Part shown: positions 10,887-22,489 of the stretch, piece after piece
How positions within the stretch are numbered: the stretch's first letter is position 1
Layout of the letters: every line of letters begins with the position of its first letter
Assembly (NCBI GenBank): GCA_035079385.1
Contig: JAVHKY010000013.1
Coordinates: forward strand, 13,576,001 to 13,640,000
DNA: 64,000 nucleotides
Source: Aspidiotus rigidus
Taxonomy: Eukaryota > Arthropoda > Insecta > Hemiptera > Diaspididae
Direction: 5' to 3'
Made by a program: the position numbers and the translations under genes
Notes under the pieces: generated by a model
What the model was told of the DNA's origin: nothing
Databases searched by the model: none
Seen by the model: only the letters and a program-made list of their open reading frames with translations

Positions 10887-12715
10887 ATTTTCTCCACCGG
10901 TTATCGTATTTTCTCCACCAGTTATCGAGTATTCTTCTTTGTGTGATATTTGTAACGCGCGTTAAGGTCAACTGCGACTACAATGTTGCCTACTGCAGCT
11001 CCTTTATCTAGTGGACAAAAACTTGAAACTGTTCTTATAGAGTGCTGCCAACCCATAACGAGGGTACCCGCCAAAGTTTTTTCACATAAAATAATTATGT
11101 AACGTTGTGATGTTTTCATGGCTTGATGACGTCACAAAATTGCATACTGTAGTATTAATTTTGGGTAAAGCCACCTACGTTTACAAGTCATGAATGTAGA
11201 ATTGGCAACCGCACAACTGTGGGCTAACTTTTATAATCATAGGTTATTATGAGAAAAACCATTTTAGCGGCTGTATCTCAAGAAATATCGAGTTTGATGA
11301 AAAATTGAGGAGAATTAAAGTTGTGCTCTGTGTCACAGGGTCTTGACGAGAATTGTTTCTATAGAATGATTTTTTCTTGGATCATTATTTAGGTCCTTTG
11401 CATTGTCAGTCGTCGCAGTGGTTAAAATAACAGGACAGGTATATTTCCTTTGAATAAAAAAACATGAGACAAATTCAAAATATTACAAGCTTGTAAAAAT
11501 TCACGTGCCTCATGTAGGGAGTCTGTCAATATCAAAAGAAACGGAAGTTCGGTCGAATATGAGAAGTGCAAATAGAATCGTCACTCGTAATTAATTCGTG
11601 AAAACGTGATCGTCAAATCAAGATATCGAAATTTCTTTACACGTCATCATCTACCGCAGATCTTAAAAGATCTACGTTGATCCCCTCTCGCCCGTATCTC
11701 ATTCGCATACGTCAGCTTCATATTGAAAATTTAATTTCCTGACGTCGACACCAGCAACGAAAATCATAATTGAATGAAGATACGTGAGCTATTGTTGTCA
11801 CTTCAAATTTCGAATTATTATATCGTCCTTCTAGACATCCTTTATTCACGTCGTCACGAGGGATTTGACTTATATTTCGCGAATCGCTCAACTTCGTCAT
11901 CATTCATTCTAACCTCTGCATACGTCTTGAGAACGTTCATTATACCTAGAGAGAGTGGGTCAGGTTAAATTTTAATGACTCGATTGTTTTCGATATACAG
12001 GACATCTTTTCGCTTATGGTCCGTCACGAACATATAAGATATTCTCGACAACTATCTATCGTAAGAAATACATTTCCTTTTCCATCTTAATGCCTTTGAT
12101 GATGATGGTATTCCGATCGTATACTGCAGACGGGAGGTAGGCGTTGAAACGAAAATGAAGAGGACGGGCACGAGTCGTAATCGCGGCGTTACGCGTCTAT
12201 GAACACGATGAAAGGTAACAACGCTATGATCCCCCGACAACAGCAATCCTTTCAACGTCGACATCGTTCGCTTCCTTTTCAACGAGAATATTATTTAGTC
12301 GTCGCAATCTACCTTTTCCGCCTTTTCCAATTCGTAATTCGACTAAATTTCCTCCGCTGCTTCAAAAGCATCATCAGCGCACAGTACACATAGCGTACGT
12401 TATCATTAGTGCTGTTTTGCGGCTCGAACGTTTTTGTTGTAGCTGGAATACCTCCCTGCAGGTGCACGTTGAAAGATTGTACCGTAATGCGGAACTGAGT
12501 ACTTCAGGCTACTTTGATTTAGCTTATCAGCGGTCGAAAATTGTTGTCGAGATCTCATACGTGTTTGAAAAGTGACGCGATAAACCTGTATAACCACAAA
12601 TTTCTCGAAAGGAGAGATTAATATACGCGTATGAGGAAGTGAGAGAGGGCAGTTGGTCAAAACTTTTCCAGGTGACCGATGAGTAATCTCTTAATTGAGT
12701 GCACGTACTCACGTA
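10887..12715. other. Unique stretch, no gene seen
   Basis: Open frames are short and overlap on opposite strands with no domain signal. A TGACGTCA occurs near 11126. From 11500 to 12700 the sequence is richer in CG-containing words than the flanks, which could indicate regulatory DNA. This is not demonstrable here. Confidence 0.4.
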
Positions 12716-12863
12716 ATATATGTGAACCGCGATGAGAAAAGGATGCTCATTGCCCATTAGCGCAGGAATACCATTTCTCTCTGATTGGAAGTCTAATCAC
12801 AGAGAAATGGTGTTCCTGTTAGTGGGCAATGAGTATCCTTTTCTCATCGCAGGTCACATATGT
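12716..12863. repeat. Long imperfect stem-loop (~65-bp arms)
   Basis: The left arm (about 12716-12782; core GCGATGAGAAAAGGATGCTC at 12729) pairs with the right arm (about 12797-12863) with few mismatches and a loop of about 14 bases. On the plus strand both arms repeat the phrases TCATTGCCCA and CCATTTCTCT or their complements. An RNA from either strand would fold as a hairpin of about 145 nt. It could be a miniature inverted-repeat element or a small-RNA precursor. The sequence alone does not decide. Confidence 0.7.
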
Positions 12864-13038
12864 ATGATTATTTATCAGATGATAAACGAGGATCTGAAAA
12901 TTGTTTTCATCCCACTCTTCCTTGTCTCCATTCGAGCCAGCGACGCAGCCATGATTTGTTGAAAGAAGGAAAAATTTCCTCCCTTCGCATGAAGGGGCGG
13001 AGTGTGTCTGCGGTTGTTCTAAGGAACAATATGAGAAA

Positions 13039-13044
13039 TTTATT
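13039..13044 (-). terminator. AATAAA polyadenylation signal downstream of msrB
   Basis: TTTATT on the plus strand, read as AATAAA on the minus strand, about 180 bases after the msrB stop codon. It is the nearest canonical signal in the right orientation. Actual use is inferred. Confidence 0.4.
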
Positions 13045-13222
13045 AGGATATAATTGCACCTAGTCTCCTAGAACCTCTCGACTGTATCGCTGTATACAGC
13101 TGAGATTTTGCTTCGGAAATCTCATGATTTGGATGCTGAGGGTTACGGAATTCTTCTGTCTTTGAAGGTTGCTGATTCGCTTTCTCGTATAACATACTTA
13201 TCTCTATTGAGGTTTCTCATGA

Positions 13223-13849
13223 TTATGACGAACTGATCTTCGATGCCGAGTGAAATATCAATGATGCGCTGTTGATACAGTAACGTTCGTACGTTGGTGG
13301 TGGTCCGTCTCCAAATACGTGGCCCAGATGTGTGCCACATCTGGAACAGGTAACTTCCGTTCGATCCATACCGTGGCTGGTATCTCTAGTCAGCTTTACT
13401 TTCCCCCGATCGATTACATCACTGAATGCTGGCCAACCACACCGAGAATCAAACTTCGATTCCGACGAAAAAAGAGGCTGGTCGCAAACTACACAACTAT
13501 AAGTTCCTTCTTGCGAAGTTCTTACGTAGCATCCCGTGAACGGTTGTTCTGTGCCTTTTTCTTGAGTGACGTGGTATTGCAATGGAGTTAGACGCTTCTT
13601 CAGCTCCGCTTTGTTGGTATAATTGTAGGCATCAGTCATGTTTGGAAAACAGTAACGATCACTTATTTGAGACGAACATTGCGATCCTTTTGTATTTGTT
13701 GTGCATATTTTGGTATCATTGGTTGGAAATTCTTCTGCAAGCCCGATTGATTGGTGTAAGCATAAAACTGTGAATAAACGAAGAATGTTACGAACAAGTG
13801 TGCAAGTATGTGTACTCGGAAACAAGCAAATATTTTCCTGAATATTCAT
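13223..13849 (-). CDS. msrB: Methionine-R-sulfoxide reductase B (MSRB3/SelR-like), intronless
   Basis: The 208-residue product should reduce methionine-R-sulfoxide in proteins, using thioredoxin or a similar reductant. The MsrB domain spans about residues 82-200. Visible family features are zinc ligands C119/C122 and C168/C171, W139 in the GWPAF block, H174 and H177 in HLGHVF, and the catalytic centre R189-Y190-C191-I-N193. C137 before the GWP block is the usual resolving cysteine. A cysteine, not selenocysteine, is at the active site. Residues 17-38 form a hydrophobic stretch ending near IGLA, consistent with a signal peptide or anchor and so with an endoplasmic-reticulum or secreted form, as in some animal MSRB3 proteins. 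Residues 40-80 are low-complexity and Thr/Asn-rich. Odd points: the usual DSGCGWP is DSRCGWP here, and GMHRTEV is GMDRTEV. I start at ATG 13849; an in-frame GTG lies just upstream. The whole domain is in one exon, so it may be a retrocopy. An upstream non-coding exon cannot be excluded. Confidence 0.9.
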   Translation of the reverse strand: MNIQENICLFPSTHTCTLVRNILRLFTVLCLHQSIGLAEEFPTNDTKICTTNTKGSQCSSQISDRYCFPNMTDAYNYTNKAELKKRLTPLQYHVTQEKGTEQPFTGCYVRTSQEGTYSCVVCDQPLFSSESKFDSRCGWPAFSDVIDRGKVKLTRDTSHGMDRTEVTCSRCGTHLGHVFGDGPPPTYERYCINSASLIFHSASKISSS

Positions 13850-15351
13850 CACTTTGACTCGTCAACAAAGCATTGAGTTGCACCAAAAGAGAAGGAATTG
13901 AATGCAATACTTTCTAGATAATAGCGTGAGATGTATCTAATTATCATGTCAGATTATCCATTTTTATCGATTTTGTGCTGATAAAAACTCAGCAGTATAA
14001 GGTTCTCTACTTGTCCGTGAGATCGTATGAGATGAAGCGGAGATTTCTTGTAATCATGACAGCTCAACAGGATGATTTGAGTAGAAGTGAGGCTCTAAGG
14101 AAACAACGTGTTAGAATTGGACGGCAGACTGGGACTTACAAAGCGTAATAAAAATCAGAAACTTTACGATAGTAACGTTCACGAGTTATTTATCTAAGAT
14201 ATTCGACGACATTGAAAATTGATGCTAAGAATAATTTTCCAAACTCGTAAACTGAGAATTATACGAGCATCGTACAAGGACTTCCCCGGTTATGGAAGTA
14301 AAATCTGGAAACTATTCATTATTTCGCCGAAATAGGTACTATTAGAGAAGACCGAGAGACGTGTATCGGATTAATTCGGTGTACAAACGCCTTCGCGCGA
14401 AAGATAGGTTCCACACGTGCGACAAAGGGCGGAGAAAAAGCAAACAATGTTTTCTTTGTTGCCAAAAAAGGGTTGAATTCTTGCCAGCAGCCGACGCGAG
14501 AACCGCGAGAAACTGCGCGTGTAATGCGTATACGTCGACAGCAGTATCTGCTAACAAACTGAAAAAGGACTGGATTAAGGCATGTTTTAATTACAACCAT
14601 ACCCCAGCACGTAGTCATGTTTTCCGCTAATACCATCGGATATATACACAAATGTACGGCCGACAATAAAACCGCATGACCCGGGATAAAAACAAGTAAG
14701 TAATTCGCGTGTTCTCCAATAAAAGTGACTCAATACATTACGGTGCCAATCTCTTAACCCGATATCGTTTTTTTTTTTTTTTTTTCCTCGGACGTCTCTT
14801 AATCTCATACTGTATATTACGCTGTGGTCTCAGAGTATCACGAGCTCAAGAAAATTCACGTAAATTTATTTATTTATTTGTATTTTACATTGATAAAATA
14901 GCACGTGGGCTATTTGCTCAGACGTAAATAAAAAGAACAATAACGAAAAATACAGTTAGTTAAATAGATTCACTGATTTGACGAGCTTTTAATCCTATTA
15001 CATCTTTTATTCATTACGATTTGATGTTTAATTTAGTATTCATTTCGTATCTTTTTTTTTCCTCTACAAACGCTCGTCATTATTTTTTCTTCATCTGTGA
15101 AGAAATATGAATTAAAATTGGATTATTATGGGAACAACTATCCAGTAGTTGGTGGTGGTACTTCCAATTATAAAAATCATCGTTTATACCTATTTTTGCC
15201 TCGTCTGGACCAAGAAAAAAAGAGACGAACAGAAAAGTTTGGCTCTATACTAGTCTTGCAAAACGGAAATCTACTTATTGAGTAATTGCGAGTTCTAAGA
15301 AATCGCTCTTTATGCTAGACAATGGTCCCATTTTGCCTCGATAGAAAACCA
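13850..15351. other. Intergenic, upstream of msrB; no gene seen
   Basis: This interval should hold the msrB promoter, but I see no clear TATA box. A T-run of about 18 bases sits near 14768. The ORFs at 14319-14930 overlap on both strands and have no domain signal. Confidence 0.4.
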
Positions 15352-15354
15352 TTA

Positions 15355-15738
15355 CACTACTGAACAGCTATCCTGTTACAAAGATTCTATTACGTGATTC
15401 TTAGATACATTTCAACGCTGAACACGAATCCGTTGTCCGTTTTTTGCTAGCACGTCACAATTTTTAGTAATCACAATTAAAGTTCTCGTTTACTTGCCGC
15501 GCGTCGTCGCGAAACACATCGACGATAGCAGCGTCGCTATCGAAAACGTTCGTTACGTTCCGCGACAGCGCGCGGCAAGTAAACGAGAATATTTGTTATG
15601 ATTACGTGAATATTTATCGTGATTACTAAAAATTGTGACGTGCTAGCAAAAAACGGACAACGGATTTGTGTTCAGCGTTGAAAAGTATCTAAGAATCACG
15701 TAATAGAATCTTTGTAACAGGATAGCTGTTCAGTAGTG
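15355..15738. mobile_element. Foldback MITE, 384 bp, TIRs starting CACTA, TTA target duplication
   Basis: The ends read CACTACTGAACAGCTATCCT and its reverse complement. The inverted arms are about 155-165 bp, nearly identical (for example ACACGAATCC versus ACACAAATCC), and differ by one small indel block near 15475/15600. The element is flanked on each side by TTA (15352-15354 and 15739-15741). A CACTA terminus with a 3-bp duplication fits the CACTA/EnSpm (CMC) superfamily. There is no coding sequence, so it would depend on a transposase elsewhere. The centre (about 15500-15560) is CG-rich and itself self-complementary. High arm identity suggests a young insertion. Confidence 0.85.
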
Positions 15739-15741
15739 TTA

Positions 15742-16630
15742 TTTGAAGTTAGTTTTACTCAACCAAAACAACTGATCAGTCGATATGTAAGATTTTTTGT
15801 GAGACCTTATCCTGCTACAGGACTTCACCGGAGCTCACTCCAGTGTCATTATTCCTGAACTGCTTGACCTTGATGAGGGGGAACGAGCTGTCATGTGGTT
15901 GAGTCCCCTTCTTATGCCATAACCTAAGATCTTCTCTTTGCCGTATTGCAGCAGCCAACAGTCCCTTTAGCGGGAAATCTTACCATAATGAACCTACTGA
16001 GTGACGAGTCCCCTCGACATGCTACAGTGGCCTCCCACCTACTTTAGTGTCTCGACGTACGTGCTCACCTTGACCGAAGTTGGCCTACCTCAGCACCGGA
16101 TCTGCCTTTTCAGCTTCCAGTCCCGGCCCGACCAGCGTCCCACCTGCCAGCTGAAAGCCTATCGTCTGATTAAGGCCACCACACTTGCCAGCGGGAGCCT
16201 TTCCCAACATCCCACCAGAGGTGAAACAGAAAAACAATACCGCCAGTATCGTCCACAACCGCAACCCCACGTTAAAGAGTAAGAGATCCGAGATCTGCCC
16301 CACTTCTTAAACAAGACTGATCTCCCTCTCAAACTTGACCCACAAATGCGCTTATGCGTTTCGTCTGGTCAAACTTGACCTCTTTACTCTCCGTATCCCT
16401 CAACTGTTCACTGATTTCATAAACTAAAGAAGCTAACAGTCACCTAACAGATTCATAAACCTCCCTTAAATTTTACTCGTACAAACGAGTAATTTTAATA
16501 AAAAAATAGTGCGAGGAAAGCCGTTTTTTAATTTACCACTGTTGTTCTCTGCACGGAAAAATCTTCAGTACTGTAACAGATTCTTGTTCGAGTTCAAGCC
16601 ACTATCGCAAGGGAAGAATTTGGTGATTAC
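15742..16630. other. GC-richer unclassified stretch next to LINE remnant
   Basis: Base composition is higher in C and G than the neighbourhood from 15830 to 16400. Open frames of up to 93 codons exist on both strands without recognisable motifs. It could be the 3' region of the adjoining minus-strand LINE, but I see no matching sequence in the plus-strand copy at 35266-35740. I leave it unassigned. Confidence 0.35.
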
Positions 16631-16634
16631 TTAC

Positions 16635-17745
16635 CGCAGGTGTGAACACAATCCACTTAGCACTCAAATAGTCGCTCGTGTCACATATGCAGTCACCCAT
16701 CCTCCAGAGGGGAAAGGGGGTAGGGTTTGTTCCTCCAACACCGGTATCGACCATTTCGGTATAACTTCGGCGTTGGACTCCTCGGCAAAACCCTCTCCTT
16801 CTTGGCAACCGCTGAGCTGCAGTACCCCAAGCATACAAACAAAGCCCATATACCAAAGGCAATTCAGAACCAAGCCACTGTCAGACTCTCTTCTTCTTCT
16901 GTCTTCATATCCTTATGTTTAGCCTTATTCTTGCAGAGTTTCGTCTGCATGTAGATGGTAAACAGGTGTTCAGTAGGCCATAGCTTGACTCTGAATTCAC
17001 CCTATTCCATTTTGTTTCCTCCCTTATGTACATGACTGTGGCTGCAAATGCAGACACCAGGTTCCATTCTTCTTCGGAACTTGAATAAGCTTTTACCACT
17101 TACGCCTCCACATCTCACACTCGAATACGGTGTGCTGCGGTTCGTCACCCTGCCCTCAATTGCTGTACGAACGATTTGTCTGCTCAACTTTTCGTGAAGG
17201 TACTTGTTGAAACAGCCATAACCGCTCAATACCTGCGTCATGAGGAAGTTCAGTTGACCATGGTCTCGGTTTATCCACTTATCTTTTACGTATGAACAAA
17301 CGGGTCGTCAATTAACCTAGCCCACTATGAGCTGTTCTCTCCATTTCTCAAGCAAGGAGCGCCTGGCCTCCTGCTTGACCCGTAAAGCCTCTTGATGAAT
17401 TGTTGTCCTCTTCTTTACCTTCAACACCATTACTCTCTCCTCAGCAAGGAGCTCGATTGGTGGTGAACGAGCGCAGCTCTTCGTTATATCTTTTCCATCT
17501 CTCTCCTTCATTGAGTCGACCCGTAGTACCATAAAAGAGAATCGACAGGGCGGTGCTCATCATGATCCTTCTTCTTGCTTCCCTCGGTCCTCCTAGGTTC
17601 ATCATCGGGTGGCGGCTTAGATAGGTCACTACCTTGCCCACCTTTTCCACTATTATCAGGAAAAGTTGCCTGAAGCTGGTCTTTGAATGAAATCAGACTC
17701 CGATTATGTCACTCGAGTAATTCACTTGTACCGTTCAACAATCGA
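16635..17745 (-). mobile_element. R1-like LINE remnant, RT C-terminus to 3' region
   Basis: On the minus strand, 5' to 3', there are R1-clade RT tail blocks in several frames: YLSRHPMMNLGGPREARRRI and ALSILFYGT (17650-17540), PPIELLAEERVMV (about 17460-17420), TQVLSGYGCFNKYLHEKL (17241-17185) and SSSEEEWNLVSAFA (about 17085-17045). The 3' non-coding part shares a run of more than 20 identical bases (ATCGATACCGGTGTTGGAGGA region, about 16735-16760) with the copy at 35590. Multiple frameshifts and stops make this copy dead. Family assignment rests on the LGGP/LLYG and GHGCF-type motifs. Confidence 0.8.
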
Positions 17746-20035
17746 CCCCCTTGTCAATGAACTGAACTTCATTTGAAGAACGGGACGAGCTAGTTTTCGA
17801 CCTGGAGACAGTAAGTAGAAAAAAACTTTCAATTGAGATGTTCATACTAGCAGTGATAAGCTGAAATAAGCATGCAAGGTGGCCTGAAAAATACACTCCG
17901 AACCACCTAACTTGAATTTTGTGAGCATCAAGCTGATTTTTTCACACACGCTCTTCCCCTCAGATAAATAACTATTGCATCCTCGGTGTCTAACTGGAAG
18001 GAGATGAATTTTGGCGGTGTTGGTGGGGATCGATTCAGCGTGTGTTTTTTGCTTGTTAACCACAATTTCATAGAAAGCACTTTCCTACAATCGATAGTTT
18101 CGTTTTGATTGCGCTGTACATCCGAGGCTAATTATCATTCTCGGCGTCAAAAAGTTGGCTACAGTACAAAAACTTCGTTGAATTTTTAATTACCGGAGAA
18201 GCTAATTTATTCACAAATCAATTGTTCATTCCGGATGCTCCTGTTACCGGAGATAAAGGGAGAAAGGAGATAGAGAAAAAAAGTTACAAAAGAATCTACG
18301 TACCTCAGCGCGACCGCCTTAACTTTTCCAATTCTTTGGTTTTGATTGGTGTTAGGATTTTGTTTTCGAATGAAGCGAAGCAGTTTTAAAACTGTTGGTC
18401 TAACACTAACAGCAGTTTTTCTTGCAAGGTTGATAGTTTTGCATTCTGTAGAGAATCTATTGGACTCCTTTACGCTCGGATGGCGTTGTCGTGCATCGGT
18501 AAATGTTCGCGTCTCCAAAAGGTGCAAAGAGATGGAAAAAATAAAACACGGTCGTAAAAAGAATGTCAAACTACAAGATCGTGCAATAAATAAATGAAGA
18601 AAAAAAAAAGAGGAAGGAAGAAGAATGACAAACGAATATAGTCAATGTATTACGTGAATTACCGTTTTCTTCTTTTTTTTTTTTTTTTTTTTTGATGAGT
18701 ATCGATTACAACTCCCTAAGGTCATACTCGTCTCTGGAAATTTTCTTCTTTTGCAAACCAATTAGAACGAAAGAAAAAGATAAAGAGAGAGAGGAAGTGA
18801 GAGAAAAGATGAGCGAATTTGTTCTATCGTTTTTCGTATTTTCCCAACTTTCTTCATCAGCAGAGTCATTCGTAAGGCTTGTGCCGTTCGTAGCATTGAG
18901 GCAGCAAACACGTTACTGCTATACTGACGTATTAAAAGAAATAAAGATAAGCCTGTTTTCGTGGGAAAAGTTTTCATTTTATTGTAAATTGATACGCGAC
19001 CGTGCACGAATAAGAATAAGGAGAGAAAAAAGAAATAACGAAACATAAAAAGTAAAATAAAACAAATCGGTTAAATTTGTTGTTCTTTTTTTTCCCCCAT
19101 CGAAGATTCCTCTACGCTGTACGACGAGGTCGAAAAAGTGGAAACAATTTTTCAGAAGTCAGAGTAAATGTGGTTTCTATTCTGTTATTATAAATCACGA
19201 ATTTATCGGCCTTCTTTCGCCTCGCACTTTCTTTTTGCCCATCGAGAAGAAAATGAGACGCGTGGAAAGTCTGGATGACGGCCATCGATTTAAAAGCATC
19301 AGCTGTCGCGTGAATTTAGATTCGCCATTAAGGCAACAAGTAGCGAAGGCCTTTTGTGTATAGCGTATGTATACGGTTTTTGAATTATGAATCTCGAGTC
19401 AAAATCGAGGTATTTGCTTTCGGAATATAAATTAGGTGAACGAACAACAGAGCAAATGGAAAGTAATGAAAGTAGTGGGCCGATTACATGTACCCGTTGA
19501 AGAAAACTAATCAAAAGAAGCACGCGCTGCGTCCTAAAAGATACGGACTTTTTGTGTGGCCGTCTTATTCTTGTTCTTAGCTTGTTTCTAGCTTTAAAGA
19601 GACGACTTTGAAAGTGAGAGTTTTTTGGGCCACGGTTTGGTCAGAAACCAGTTTTTTGACACCTGCCCACTCTGGGACTGGTTGAATTTCTGGGTCTCAG
19701 TCCGAATCTGATTGCAACCAAAAGGGAGTACGACAGTTCGAACAGAGGAAGAATAAGTGTCCAAAGGGAGACCTTTGCCACCTAAACTCTGATTTCAGGG
19801 TGGTGTAAAAATAAAAATGTAGAACTTCAACGAATGAAGATCGGTTTTTATTAGCCTTCTTCGAACTCGTTTTGCCCTCGACTTGTTTACGCCCTTGTTT
19901 TTGATTTTGTAATGGATATTTATTCTGTGCGACAATCATACCAAGACTATATATAAGTCCTAATCATTTTTTGTAGTTTTAGAAACTCTAATTTACTCTG
20001 GATGTACGACTATTTATGGTTGAATTACTTTTTGT
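17746..20035. other. Unique stretch, no supportable gene
   Basis: A 120-codon minus-strand frame (18207-18569) contains a plausible splice donor (CTGAG|GTACGTAG near 18303). It has no recognisable domain and could be an untranslated first exon at most. A long T-run lies near 18670-18694. Frames at 18692-19048 exist on both strands and look spurious. Confidence 0.4.
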
Positions 20036-20985
20036 TTTAGGTAAGTGAAGATTTTCCAGAATCCTGGAGTATGTAATGCAATAAATACCTGGATCTATGA
20101 TATGAATCCAGCAGTTCTTTCTCCATCGTCAGAAAAGTCAGATCCGGTAACTATACCTAATCGTAATTGTAGATAATTATTTCGAATTTATCGACGAAAA
20201 TTTCCACAGAAAAGTCCCGATGAACCTTGTCGACCATCTACTTATGGTAAATTTTGAGTTATCAGCTGTAAAGTCGACCGAAAATCAACTAAAGATCCAT
20301 TTTATGTTTTTAATCTTGGTCAAAATTGTATCAATACGTATATTGTTAAAATTCACTGTTCGCTCACGTCGGCATCAGACCCCGACGTCGACTCTATTTT
20401 ATCTTAATTGTTACGTTGATTTCAAGTCGATTTTGGTACGACCTCTCAACATTCTTGATCGAACTGCTCTATTGCTTCGATCAACAGTCTATTCGTAGTG
20501 CTTTGGGAATTTGTGCTATTCGACTTTGAATCAACCTGAAATATTGATGTCACGATCCTCAGTTGACTGAAAGCAAACGTCGATATTGGATGAACAATAT
20601 GAAGCCAGATTTTTTGATCTGATTTTGACGTCAATTCAAAATCGATTTATAAATCAACTTCTTCGAATGCTTGCTGGACTTCATGATTATCAATTGCTTA
20701 TCAACGTCAAAATTAACTCTGTAAGGATTTAAGCTGGTCACCTTTGAGCCCATTTCGACCGTCAGTTTCGGGTGATTATACGTTACTTATCCGCAAAAGA
20801 CTTGCAATCGACGTCAAAATTTCGTAGATTTCAAGAGCACAATTTGACCGTTTCAGAATCCAAATCCAAATAATTAGGTATTTGATGTTTGCTATAACCT
20901 AGATTTCGATGTATGTATTGAAAATCGACGTCGAAATTGCGTCCATTCGACCATTGCTCCCCTGGTCAAGCATAATTAAGATTTT
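20036..20985 (+). repeat. Dispersed repeat family B, copy 1 (left part)
   Basis: Starts near GGTAAGTGAAGATTTTCCAG and ends near CCTGGTCAAGCATAATTAAG. It matches copy 2 (42078-42975) throughout, with CCTGGAGTATRTAATGCAAT, CTGTTCGCTCACGTC, GATGTCACRATCCTCA and GTAAGGATTTAAGCTGGT in the same order. The element continues after an interruption at about 22185-22260 (TCTGCGAGTAGCG phrase). Near 20219 it carries a diverged form of the CCCGTTGAACCATGTCGAC terminus seen at 51490. Confidence 0.75.
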
Positions 20986-22184
20986 TCTCCTCATTCTGTC
21001 CTCACGATGAGGACACTCTCGGGAAATATTGAGGATGCAACAAAATTGGTTTAAAAACCTCGCTCTTTTTGAAAAATAGTTCCATTCCTCTATTTGTTCT
21101 CACATTGAGGACACTTTAAAGGTAAAATTAAGAAGCAGATCCTAAACCTCACAAATCCTCTTTACTTTATCCTCAAAGTATCCTCAATGTTGAGAATACT
21201 ACGAGGTATAAAAGACTGTGATATGCTCATTGTATCCTCACAAAACCTGTTTGATGTCCACGCTAGTGAGGATATCGCGAGAACAATAATTTTGATATCC
21301 TTTTTGTACCCTCATTGTATCTTCGAAGTGTCCTCATACTTGGGATATCTTGGGGACGTAATGTGGAAACATATCAACGACTTTATATATATGCTCTCTG
21401 TGTACTCACTGTATCCTCAAAGTATTTGTTGAGTGTTGTAAAAATACTCACCGAGAAAGAAGCGAGCGCTACCTATGTAAGATAAGATAGGTGTTTGAAG
21501 ATGATGATTTTTGGAGAGCTGTCAGGTGAACTGCATTCCTGTGGGACTCTTGACTTTTTGTGTCTCTTCACTGCAATCAAGAGGATTTATTCCCACAAAT
21601 TGATACAAAAGTCTTGAGTGGTTCTGTAGACGATGTATGACCTTGAAGTGGAAAGTGACGGACCTTAATTATGATTACATAGTGAGGACACGATCACGGT
21701 ACAATGAGGACACAGTGAAGATATAATGAGTATAAGATGAGGACTCAATGGGGGTTCTTCCATGAGGACGTGATGAGGATGTAATGGAGATTCTTGTATG
21801 AGGACGTGACGAGGATATAATGAGAATGGTTCTTCCATACGAACAAGACGAATGAAGATACAGTGTGGTTCTTCTATGAGAACGGATGATGATACCATGA
21901 GCGTTCTTCCTCAAAGGCGTGATAATAGGGTACAGTTGGGGGTCTTGAAAGTGGAGAAGATGAGAATTAAAAAGAGGACCCATTGAGGGTTATATAATGA
22001 GGACAGTAAGACGACATCAATCGCAGAATTGAGCCCTCTGCGAATCTCTGGGCACTGATTGGTCGAGACGATTTCGTGAACCTTCTAATCAAGGTAAATG
22101 AGGATATTGTGAGTACATGAAATGGGTGATTAGTCGCTCGGACATTTTGAGAACACAAATTATTCACCGAGTCGTTCTATAATT
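20986..22184. repeat. TCCTCA/TGAGGA degenerate repeat interrupting family B copy 1
   Basis: The left half (to about 21440) is rich in TCCTCAnnGTATCCTCA words, and the right half (21660-22110) in the complementary TGAGGACAnnATGAGGA words. The two halves are therefore inverted with respect to each other. The corresponding interval is absent from copy 2, where the flanking sequences meet near 42975-43010. Open frames on both strands follow the repeat. Confidence 0.65.
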
Positions 22185-22489
22185 ATGACAACGCATTCTG
22201 TCTGCGAGTAGCGCAGTCACCAAGTACAGAGATATCGACTTTGGATCTGTGCTGAGAACCGAAACTGAAAAGAACCGCTTTCCTGATTTACTTCTGGAAC
22301 CAAAACCGAAAAAAACCGCCTACTCTCATTTTCCATCGGTAATGGAATAAAAAAAAAAAACACTCCGACTTTTCAGGGTCAGGTTTTTCTCTCCAAAGGT
22401 GATATTGCTGACGAGCGGATCAAAAACGAAAAAGAATTGTTTCTCTTGATTCGCTATTAAGGCACGAAACTTGGAAAAATTTCGATCGT

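Noticed and set aside
13319..13773. Plus-strand ORFs of 90 and 63 codons
   Set aside because: Antisense shadows of the msrB gene.
13223..13849. Bacterial horizontal transfer of msrB
   Set aside because: The closest resemblance by eye is to animal MSRB3-type sequences (KRLTPLQYHVTQEKGTE block), and intronlessness alone is not evidence of transfer.
14319..14808. Overlapping ORFs on both strands
   Set aside because: No motif and no splice support; typical random open frames in this composition.
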